DNA from: JAEUTH01 sp039931675
Lineage (GTDB): Bacteria > Bacteroidota > Bacteroidia > AKYH767-A > OLB10
Assembly (NCBI GenBank): GCA_039931675.1
Contig: JBDTRM010000266.1
Location: forward strand, 1 to 64,000
Length of the DNA: 64,000 nucleotides
Direction: 5' to 3'
Below the pieces are notes generated by a model. That model saw only the letters and a program-made list of their open reading frames with translations, was not told the DNA's origin and did no database searches. Positions within the stretch are counted from its first letter, which is position 1. Every line of letters begins with the position of its first letter. This document shows positions 34,401 to 42,565 of this stretch, one piece after another. A program made the translations under genes and the position numbers.

Positions 34401-37001
34401 ATGTTGATGTTATTAGTTACTTCAGGCCAGGGAGACATAATTATTTACAATGCAATCGGAGATTTTATTTCATCTGCGACAGATTTTGCAAGTGCTGTTT
34501 CAGGTTCGGATTATGATTTCAGCACAGGGTCCACTTATCTGGTAAAATACAAAAGTGGTATATTAAAGGATGGCATAATATATATAAATGGATATTTTAA
34601 AGTAAACCATAACATTACCTTTGAGGAATGTCAAATACAATTTGGAGAGCAAGCAGAAGTGCACGTTGATAAAGGAATAACACTAAGATTTACAGGCTGC
34701 GAGATTGCAGGCTGTAGCGATTATACCTGGCGCGGAATTTTTGTTGAAGACGATAACTCAAAAGTAATTGTTGAGGATGGGTCAGCAGGCACTATAATTG
34801 CCGATGCCGATACTGCTCTAAACCTCAGTAACGATGCCCAATTTTATGTGGTGAACAGCGATTTTAATGACAATTATACAGGCATGTACTTTTTTAATTA
34901 TAATAAAGAAGCGAAACCCGACAACGATAAAGAAACTGGACTTATTTACGGCTGTACGTTCCGAAAAGAATCCGGCCTTAAAATACCACCTTCCGGTAGC
35001 GCACCATCTTATGGGCTAAGCGGTATCAGCTTGAATTATTGCGAGGAGATACACATAGGTCATCCGTCCTACGATGAGAATACTTTCCAGGATTTATATA
35101 CAGGTATTAAAGCGAACAACGGAAACATGACGGTGTATAATAATGTGTTTAATAATATGCAGGCATCGAATTTCCCGGAGGCAGGTTCGGGAATTTATTC
35201 ATTCTCAGATTTTGATTACAATAACAGGAATGTGGTAATAGGAAGTGGCAATACAAACGGTAAGAATATATTTGAATCTTCCACAGCAGGAGTATTTTGT
35301 TTTGGAGAACAAAACATTACCATAAACAAAAATGATTTTGGGAATAGTCCTAATAACCTGACCACTGCAGATATTATTATTTCCAAAAACGATAAGGAGA
35401 TTGAAATAACCGCTAATCACCATTATGATTATCAGATAGGGATAAAAATGCCAGGTATGCAAACCGGGAGCGTAATCAACATACATGATGAACTATTTGA
35501 AACGGCAGATTTAACTAATCCAACTTCTTTTTACGGTACAGCTATAATGGTACAGAACACTGCTCCCCAAAGCCCCGCGGTTAACATTTATGGCAATACC
35601 ATGAATGGCCCGAGGATTGGGATATTTGCAAGAAATGTGAATGGGATAAAGATTGGTGTTGATGCAAATGATAATCTAGATGAGAATACTGTTAATTTTG
35701 AAGTGGGAGACGGCTCTGCCTTAACAGATAATTATTCGGGCATTTGGTTACAGCAATGCAATCAAGCAATAGTAAAAATAAATGAGATTACTAACGATGA
35801 CGTAATTTCCAGGAACGAAGATAAATTACGAGGCATTGCTGCTGATAACTCAGCAGATTTGAATGTTTGCGGTAATCAATTGACTAATATGGGATATGCC
35901 ATGCGGTTTGAAGGAAATTGCCAAACAACACGATTGAAAAATAATACAATGACGGATTATGTTGAAGGAGTGAATTTTAATTTAGCCGATTTTTCGGCAC
36001 AAGGTACTACTGGTGTTGCGTGGGATAATCGATGGGTTCAAACCTATTCGCTAAATTATCCTAACTTTATGAAAGTGAACGGCACATTTAACTCTGCGCT
36101 TGGTATAGATTGGTTTTTTCAAAATACGGATATTTCTTCCAATCCATTTAGCCCAAATCCTTATAACTTAGCATTAATATTCCCAAACATAAATACTGCC
36201 AGTGGTTCAATAAATTGTGAACTTGCAATGCGTCCCATAACTGATTTTAACCGCGATAGTGTATTTGGGCCTATCGTAGGCGATTCTGCTGTTTATAATA
36301 ATAATCATGACGAAGCAGCCTATCTTGCCAAAGCAGCATTGTTTAAACGTTTGACTGATAACCCTGACTTGCTCACCATAGGCAGTGATGCAGATGAATC
36401 GTTCGCAGAATTTTATGAAACCATGCTTGCTGCCAACATTGGAAAGTTCGATTCCGTGGGTATTGCCTTACGTGTAAATGACTTTGCAACTGCGGCTAAT
36501 CTTAATGATAATATTACTGAGGCCAATGACATAGAAACAAACAATAAAATTATAAATGACCTTGTAATTAATAAAGTTGTGCTCGACAGTATATTAAATT
36601 CTACTGATACTGCAACTCTGGAAGAAATAGTTAGCCAGCATTGGCTTGTTGCCGGAAATAGTGTTTACGATGCTGCCGCCATTCTGTTCAGGGAATACTA
36701 TTCTCCCACACTTGCATTAAGACTTATGCCTTCGCAACAACAGCATTTAAAACTAAGTGAGATTAATAATATTGGAGTTTATCCAAATCCTGCAAAGAAT
36801 AAGGTGTATGTTACAGGGTTAACCGGAAACAATAATCTAATTGAAATTTACAACTCCTACGGCCAGTTGTTATACAGGAAAACCGGAGTTGATTCAAACG
36901 CTGCCATTGACGTTTTATCTCTTGTTAACGGTATCTATAATTTGAGAATTGTAAACAATGAAGGGAAGGATTATAAAACAAGATTTGTTTTACTTAAGTA
37001 G
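34401..37001 (+). CDS. T9SS-exported right-handed beta-helix surface protein
   Basis: About 866 residues. The body is a parallel beta-helix by pattern (repeated N-rich turns such as GISLNYCEEIHIGHPSYDEN, GIKANNGNMTVYNNVFNNMQ, IWLQQCNQAIVKINEITNDD, about 50-560), similar to NosD/pectate-lyase-like folds. The C-terminus is a type A T9SS sorting domain (GVYPNPAKNKVYVTG, NGIYNLRIVNNEGKDYKTRF). The N-terminus is odd: only MLMLLVTSGQG precedes the mature sequence and an in-frame stop lies at 34386, so the signal peptide seems clipped or frameshifted. It follows RAYT debris. Likely adhesin or carbohydrate-active protein; substrate unknown. Confidence 0.8.
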   Translation: MLMLLVTSGQGDIIIYNAIGDFISSATDFASAVSGSDYDFSTGSTYLVKYKSGILKDGIIYINGYFKVNHNITFEECQIQFGEQAEVHVDKGITLRFTGCEIAGCSDYTWRGIFVEDDNSKVIVEDGSAGTIIADADTALNLSNDAQFYVVNSDFNDNYTGMYFFNYNKEAKPDNDKETGLIYGCTFRKESGLKIPPSGSAPSYGLSGISLNYCEEIHIGHPSYDENTFQDLYTGIKANNGNMTVYNNVFNNMQASNFPEAGSGIYSFSDFDYNNRNVVIGSGNTNGKNIFESSTAGVFCFGEQNITINKNDFGNSPNNLTTADIIISKNDKEIEITANHHYDYQIGIKMPGMQTGSVINIHDELFETADLTNPTSFYGTAIMVQNTAPQSPAVNIYGNTMNGPRIGIFARNVNGIKIGVDANDNLDENTVNFEVGDGSALTDNYSGIWLQQCNQAIVKINEITNDDVISRNEDKLRGIAADNSADLNVCGNQLTNMGYAMRFEGNCQTTRLKNNTMTDYVEGVNFNLADFSAQGTTGVAWDNRWVQTYSLNYPNFMKVNGTFNSALGIDWFFQNTDISSNPFSPNPYNLALIFPNINTASGSINCELAMRPITDFNRDSVFGPIVGDSAVYNNNHDEAAYLAKAALFKRLTDNPDLLTIGSDADESFAEFYETMLAANIGKFDSVGIALRVNDFATAANLNDNITEANDIETNNKIINDLVINKVVLDSILNSTDTATLEEIVSQHWLVAGNSVYDAAAILFREYYSPTLALRLMPSQQQHLKLSEINNIGVYPNPAKNKVYVTGLTGNNNLIEIYNSYGQLLYRKTGVDSNAAIDVLSLVNGIYNLRIVNNEGKDYKTRFVLLK

Positions 37002-37010
37002 TTAGTACAA

Positions 37011-39425
37011 ATGCAAACGAGGTATTTAATAATGACAGCAATGCTGTGTTGTTGTCATTTTTTCTCTCTTTCTCAAAACAGGAATTCTGTTTGGTGTTTT
37101 GGGGACAGTGCGTTGATTGATTTTAGTGATACTACCAATATCCTTGTCAAGTCGAGCAGTGTTGATTCAAGAGGTTCTTGTACTTCAATGAGCGATATAA
37201 GCGGAAAGTTATTGTTTTATACAGCGACTATGCCATACTCAGCGGCCAATAGTTTTTATGCCACTTTTGTTTTCGACTCTATCAATGCAATTATGCAAAA
37301 TAGTGATTCAATTTTTGGGCATGCATGGTATAATGAATTAGTTACCATTCTCAATCCGGCTAATGATAGTACTTATTATCTATTTTCAGTGGGTGTAACA
37401 ACTATTTTTGGATTATATTACAGCATAATTGATATGAGGTTGAATAATGGTTTAGGGGCAGTTACACAAAAAAACATTCAATTGCAAAGTTTTGAGCAGG
37501 TAGATTGTATAACTGCAATAAAGCATGGCAATGGAAGAGACTGGTGGCTTTTGTTTAGAAAATCACAGGCATCAACAGCCGGCTCCAACAATAAATGGTA
37601 CAGATATTTAATAACCCCAGATAGCATTCAGAATTTCTCTGTTCAATCTATCGGTTCTCAAAATAGGACTAACATTGGAAAAATATGTTTTTCTCCATCC
37701 GGAGATAAATTAGTTTTTACCAATGTAAATGGCGTATTAGAGTTGTTTGATTTTGACAGGTGTACGGGTTTACTTAGCAATCCTGTTACCATTGAACAAG
37801 ACCCGGGAGTGTCTCCTTTCCCATATTTATGGAGTTGTGCATTTTCCCCTGATGCAAGTAAATTGTATGTAACTACAGATGACCAGACAACCCGACTTTT
37901 TCAATATGATTTGAACGCTCCGAATATTGCTGCAAGCAAGGATACCCTTTGGACAATAAGTAACCCACCTTATGCTGGCGGAGCATTAAAGCTTGCACCT
38001 GATAATAAAATTTATATGTCATCATGGTTTACTGATGGATTTAATTTTCCGTATCCATACCCCGATAGTGTATATAATATGTACAACATGAACCTCTCAG
38101 TAATAAATCAACCTGATAGCTTGGGAATAGCATCTGATTTCCAACCATACAGTTTTTATTTGGGTGGTAAACGCACTTACCTGGGATTGCCAAACAATCC
38201 AGATTACGAATTAAGTCCTCTGATAGGTTCTTCCTGTGATAGTTTGCGCCCTGCTATAAACTTTGCTGCAACAGATACAACTCTTTGTGGCAGCCAATGC
38301 ATTTCATTTAATGATTCATCAACAAAAAGCCCCAACAAGTGGCAATGGTTTTTTTCAGGTGCTGTACCGGATACATCAACACTGCAAAACCCGGTTAATA
38401 TATGCTACAACACCCCCGGCAGCTATGATGTAAAGCTCATAGCCTGCAATGAGGTGGGTTGTGATACACTGCTGTTGAGTAATTATATTCATGTTTATTC
38501 TTTGCCAACGTTAGAACTTGGCAATGATACCAGCACATGCAGTGCGCTTGTGCTCTTAGATGCAGGTACTGGCAATGCAGGGTATCAATGGAGCACCGGA
38601 GATTCAACGCAAATGGTAATGGCAGGTATAAGTTCAACATATACAGTAACCGTTACAGATGGTAATGGTTGCAGTAATATGGATTCTGTTTTGGTAACAA
38701 TTAATCCATTACCTGTAGTCCAACTTGGCAACGATACAAACACCTGCAATTGGCCTGTACTGTTAGATGCAGGGGTACTAAATGCTGCTTACCAGTGGAG
38801 TACAGGAGCTACGACACAAACCATTACAGCCGCTGCAACTAATCTTTATACGGTTGTGGTTACAGACAGCAACAATTGCAGCAACAGCGATTCTGTTTTT
38901 GTTACTATTAATCCCTTGCCTGTGGTTACTTTCAATGCCTTTGCAGCAGATACCCTTTGCATACCGCACGGCATTGATACCATCAACGATGGTAATCCAC
39001 CCGGTGGCACATTTTCAGGCACAGGTGTAACCGGCAATCTCTTTGACCCCAATGTAGCAGGCGTGGGATGGAGTTATATTATATACCATTACACTGATTC
39101 ATTTGGCTGCACCAATACAGTAACGGATAGTGTATGGGTTGATTTGTGTGCGGGTATTGCATTCATCAGCAACGTTAACGGAATAAAAATACTCTCAAAT
39201 CCTGTATCCGGTTTACTTACCATTGTCGCACAACACTTAAAGGGCAAAACCTATACGCTAACTGTTACAGATATTATAGGCAGGCAGGTTTTTAAAGAAA
39301 AAGGTGGGCTGCACCCGCCTTACTTTACTAAGGATTTGGATTGCAGGGGTTTTGCAAATGGGATGTATATTGTAACCCTTACAACAAACAAAGAGCAGGT
39401 AAGCCAAAAGTTTATCATAAACTAA
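37011..39425 (+). CDS. T9SS-exported PKD/Ig-like repeat surface protein with beta-propeller-like head
   Basis: 804 residues. Signal peptide (MQTRYLIMTAMLCCCHFFSLSQ), a propeller-like N-terminal half (about 25-395: FSPSGDKLVFTNVNGVLELF, FSPDASKLYVTTDD), then a PKD domain (about 420-500, FNDSSTKSPNKWQWFFSG). Two near-identical Ig-like repeats follow (about 500-565 and 565-630, each LELGNDTSTC.. then YQWSTGDSTQ.. and ITINPLPVV). A C-terminal T9SS sorting domain (GRQVFKEKGG, FANGMYIVTL, QKFIIN) ends it. It starts 9 bp after the beta-helix gene stop, so the two are likely an operon. Role: cell-surface adhesion or gliding-related, inferred. Confidence 0.85.
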   Translation: MQTRYLIMTAMLCCCHFFSLSQNRNSVWCFGDSALIDFSDTTNILVKSSSVDSRGSCTSMSDISGKLLFYTATMPYSAANSFYATFVFDSINAIMQNSDSIFGHAWYNELVTILNPANDSTYYLFSVGVTTIFGLYYSIIDMRLNNGLGAVTQKNIQLQSFEQVDCITAIKHGNGRDWWLLFRKSQASTAGSNNKWYRYLITPDSIQNFSVQSIGSQNRTNIGKICFSPSGDKLVFTNVNGVLELFDFDRCTGLLSNPVTIEQDPGVSPFPYLWSCAFSPDASKLYVTTDDQTTRLFQYDLNAPNIAASKDTLWTISNPPYAGGALKLAPDNKIYMSSWFTDGFNFPYPYPDSVYNMYNMNLSVINQPDSLGIASDFQPYSFYLGGKRTYLGLPNNPDYELSPLIGSSCDSLRPAINFAATDTTLCGSQCISFNDSSTKSPNKWQWFFSGAVPDTSTLQNPVNICYNTPGSYDVKLIACNEVGCDTLLLSNYIHVYSLPTLELGNDTSTCSALVLLDAGTGNAGYQWSTGDSTQMVMAGISSTYTVTVTDGNGCSNMDSVLVTINPLPVVQLGNDTNTCNWPVLLDAGVLNAAYQWSTGATTQTITAAATNLYTVVVTDSNNCSNSDSVFVTINPLPVVTFNAFAADTLCIPHGIDTINDGNPPGGTFSGTGVTGNLFDPNVAGVGWSYIIYHYTDSFGCTNTVTDSVWVDLCAGIAFISNVNGIKILSNPVSGLLTIVAQHLKGKTYTLTVTDIIGRQVFKEKGGLHPPYFTKDLDCRGFANGMYIVTLTTNKEQVSQKFIIN

Positions 39426-39449
39426 TCTGTGTAATCCGTGTTTTCACGT

Positions 39450-39476
39450 GTGGTTGGTTTTCTTCACACCAACCAC
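39450..39476. repeat. Inverted repeat (GTGGTTGGT hairpin)
   Basis: GTGGTTGGT (39450-39458) and ACCAACCAC (39468-39476) are perfect complements around a 9-base loop. They share the TGGTTGGTG core with the structure at 24010-24060. Located just after the T9SS gene; could double as a terminator (TTTTT follows). Confidence 0.65.
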
Positions 39477-39664
39477 TTTTTGCACAGATGTGAAATAAGA
39501 AGAGGCAAAGAGACAGTTGAAGAAAAAAGGCAAGAATTAACGAAAGGCTAAGTCTAACCCGACAACTCCAAATTTCCATTTTCATATTTCAAATTTCAAA
39601 CCTCGCCAATTCCCAAATTTTCTTTCCTTTGACCGCTCACATTTTTTAAATAGAAAACGATCAG

Positions 39665-42127
39665 ATGAACTTCGACTTCAAAAAAATTCTTCCTCACCTT
39701 ATAGCAATTGTAATTTTTGCAGTATTGGTTTTTGCCTATTTCATGCCGTTGTTCCAGGGCAAAAGTTTGGCGCAGCATGATATTGCACAGTGGCAGGGCA
39801 TGAGTAAATCCATTGCAGACTTTCGTACAAAAACAGGCCAGGAACCATTGTGGACCAACAGCATGTTTTCGGGTATGCCTGCTTACCAGATTTCTGTTCT
39901 TTATCCTGCCAACCTCATGAGTTATGTAAACAGTATAATTTCTCTTGGTCTCACAGCTCCGGCAAGTTTTATTTTTATGGCCATGCTTTGCTTTTATATT
40001 TTAATGATCACATTAAAAATTGATTATCGTTTAGCTATAGGTGGAGCAATTGCTTACGCTTTCGTTTCGTATAATCTTGTCGCATTACATGCCGGGCATA
40101 ATTCTAAAGTACATGCAATATCATTGTTTCCATTAGTGATAGCAGGTGTGCTCATGGTGTTCAATAAAAAATATTTATTGGGCGCTGCTCTTACTGCACT
40201 TGCACTTTCACTTGAAATTTATGCCAATCACTTGCAGATTACTTACTACCTAACCATAACTATACTTTGTTTGGTGATAGCAAAAAGCATTTCAATAATT
40301 CTCGAAAAAGATTTTGCTCATCTTTTCAAAACTGCTGCATTACTTGGTGTTGCAGTTGCACTTGCTATTTTGCCAAACATCACTAACCTGCTCGCTACCG
40401 AAGAGTATGGAAAAGCATCTACACGCGGACCAAGTGAGTTATCTTCTAAAAAAGCTTCTACAGGCTTGGACGAAGACTATGCATTATCTTACAGCAATGG
40501 TAAGACCGATGCCTTCTCGCTTTTAGTTCCTAATATAACAGGCGGTGCATCACAAACACCGCTTGATGAAAAGTCTGCATTGTATAAAGCATTAGAATCA
40601 AACGGAGTATTAAGCCAGGCACAAAGTTTATTAGATGGTGCGCCAACTTATTGGGGAGGGCTTTACAGTACTGCAGGTCCGGTTTATGTAGGTGCAATAA
40701 TTATTTTTCTCTTTATCTTAGGATTGATACTTGTAAAAGGCCCTGATAAATGGTGGTTGCTCATTGCAACATTACTTTCAATCACATTATCATTTGGTAA
40801 GTACTTTATGCCGCTTACTGATTTTTTCTTCCATTACTTTCCTGCATACAATAAATTTCGCGCAGTGAGTATGACGCTCGTTATTGCATCATTCACTATT
40901 CCTTTACTGGCATTTATGGGGTTGCAAAAATTATTTGATGATAAAATTCCAATCGCAGAACGAACCAAAGCTTTATTGTATTCGTTTTATGCTGTAGCCG
41001 GATTGTGCGTTTTGATTTTGGTAAGCTCGCTTTTCTTTAAATATAATGCTGAGTCTGACAATCAACTTGCAAAGTATCCCTACATTGTTAATGCCCTTAA
41101 AGAAGACCGCGCTTCAATGCTTCGCATGGATACATTGCGCTCATTGGTATTCATTGCACTTGCATTCGGTCTGTTGTGGTTTACGTTGAAAGGAAAAATA
41201 AAATCAAATGTTGCTTACATCTGTCTTGCATTTTTGTTTTTGGTGGATGCATGGCCTGTTGCAAAAAGATATTTGAACAGTAATGATTTTACAGATAAAC
41301 AATCTGTTGAAGTTCCGTTTCAACCTACAAATGCTGATTTGCAAATTGACCAGGATAAGTCGCTCGGCTTTCGTGTTATGAATACTTCGGTAAGCACGTT
41401 TAATGATGCAAGCACTTCCTACTTTCATAATTCCATTGGCGGTTATCACGGTGCAAAACTGAAACGCTACCAGGAGCTAATCGAAAATCAAATAAGCAAT
41501 GGCAACCAGTCTGTGCTTGATATGCTGAACACAAAATATTTCATCATGCAAAACCGCCAAACCGGTCAGCCCGAAGCACAGATGAATCCCGGTGCCTGTG
41601 GCAGTGCATGGTTTGTTCCCGAAATTAAATATGTAGCTAACGCAGATTCAGAAATAAAAGCATTAGATAAATTTAATCCCAAGGAAATCGTTTTTATTGA
41701 TGAGCGTTTTAAAAAAGATGTAGGTGATTTTAAGCCTGCCTTTGACAGCACAGCTTCAATAACGCTTACCGTATATGATCCTAATCATGTAGCTTATAAA
41801 AGCAATGCAACGAGCGAGCAGTTTGCAGTGCTCTCCGAAATTTACTATGACAAAGGATGGAATGCATACATTGATGACAAGCCAACAACTTATGTGCGAT
41901 GCAACTATGTATTGCGCGGCATGAAAGTACCCGCAGGAAATCACAAAATTGATTTCCGTTTTGAACCGGCAGTTTATATAACAGGTGAGAGAATAGCATT
42001 TGCAGGATCAATATTACTTATTGCAGGATTTTTAATTATCGTGTTTTTAGAATTACGAAAACTTCCACCGCCTGCACCACCTGCACCTAAACCTGTGGTT
42101 GAAAAAGTTGTGAGCAAGAAAAAATAA
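39665..42127 (+). CDS. YfhO family membrane protein
   Basis: 820 residues with about a dozen transmembrane helices. It opens with LIAIVIFAVLVFAYFMPLFQ, then the GT-C-like loop SLAQHDIAQWQGMSK and WTNSMFSGMPAYQIS motif characteristic of Bacteroidota YfhO proteins, and ends in a soluble beta-rich domain (IYYDKGWNAYIDDKPT, VPAGNHKIDFRFEP) plus a last helix. YfhO is a GT-C-type glycosyltransferase-like family, in Firmicutes linked to lipoteichoic acid glycosylation. Its sugar acceptor in Bacteroidota is unknown. Inner membrane. Confidence 0.88.
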   Translation: MNFDFKKILPHLIAIVIFAVLVFAYFMPLFQGKSLAQHDIAQWQGMSKSIADFRTKTGQEPLWTNSMFSGMPAYQISVLYPANLMSYVNSIISLGLTAPASFIFMAMLCFYILMITLKIDYRLAIGGAIAYAFVSYNLVALHAGHNSKVHAISLFPLVIAGVLMVFNKKYLLGAALTALALSLEIYANHLQITYYLTITILCLVIAKSISIILEKDFAHLFKTAALLGVAVALAILPNITNLLATEEYGKASTRGPSELSSKKASTGLDEDYALSYSNGKTDAFSLLVPNITGGASQTPLDEKSALYKALESNGVLSQAQSLLDGAPTYWGGLYSTAGPVYVGAIIIFLFILGLILVKGPDKWWLLIATLLSITLSFGKYFMPLTDFFFHYFPAYNKFRAVSMTLVIASFTIPLLAFMGLQKLFDDKIPIAERTKALLYSFYAVAGLCVLILVSSLFFKYNAESDNQLAKYPYIVNALKEDRASMLRMDTLRSLVFIALAFGLLWFTLKGKIKSNVAYICLAFLFLVDAWPVAKRYLNSNDFTDKQSVEVPFQPTNADLQIDQDKSLGFRVMNTSVSTFNDASTSYFHNSIGGYHGAKLKRYQELIENQISNGNQSVLDMLNTKYFIMQNRQTGQPEAQMNPGACGSAWFVPEIKYVANADSEIKALDKFNPKEIVFIDERFKKDVGDFKPAFDSTASITLTVYDPNHVAYKSNATSEQFAVLSEIYYDKGWNAYIDDKPTTYVRCNYVLRGMKVPAGNHKIDFRFEPAVYITGERIAFAGSILLIAGFLIIVFLELRKLPPPAPPAPKPVVEKVVSKKK

Positions 42128-42148
42128 ACCGGTTTAAGGTTTCGTCAA

Positions 42149-42406
42149 TGTAGAGACGTTGCAATGCAACGTCTCTACACGACAACGATTTTTAATTCGC
42201 TGGCTGTGAAATATTACGGCAATGAACTTTCGGAAAGTTCCTTCAACTTTCCGAAAGTTTACCGCGACTAAACTTTGACAAAGTGAAAGAACTTTGTCAA
42301 AGTTTTACAGAAAGACAAGACCCACGCGCAGCCTGTAACAGCGAACTTCAGTTCGCTCTAAAACAAAAGCTATTTATTGAACAAACTAATTCCGATAGCT
42401 ATCGGA
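42149..42406. repeat. Cluster of five different inverted repeats
   Basis: In order: TGTAGAGACGTTGCA with its complement (42149-42163/42165-42179); AACTTTCGGAAAGTT with its complement (42225-42239/42245-42259); AACTTTGACAAAGT with its complement (42271-42284/42291-42304); AGCGAACT with AGTTCGCT (42340-42347/42350-42357); and the perfect 16-bp palindrome TCCGATAGCTATCGGA (42391-42406). All arms are perfect. No gene is seen here. Such palindromes are dispersed REP-like elements in Bacteroidota, often moved by RAYT transposases. Confidence 0.85.
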
Positions 42407-42492
42407 AGTTGTTACAAGCTTACGTATGCAATTTTAACCGTTCTATCCTATACAAAAACGTTAATGTGATTTTTGTTTTCTTTGACAACTCT

Positions 42493-42548
42493 TATTCCCA
42501 TATTCCCATATTCCCATATTCCCATATTTCCATATTTCCATATTCCCT
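42493..42548. repeat. Octamer tandem array TATTCCCA x7 before nuclease gene
   Basis: Seven tandem 8-bp units: four TATTCCCA, two TATTTCCA, one TATTCCCT, ending 17 bp before the ATG of the nuclease gene. The position overlaps the likely promoter or 5' leader. A related, more degenerate array lies at 31486-31556. Confidence 0.85.
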
Positions 42549-42565
42549 TATTTCAATAATTACCC

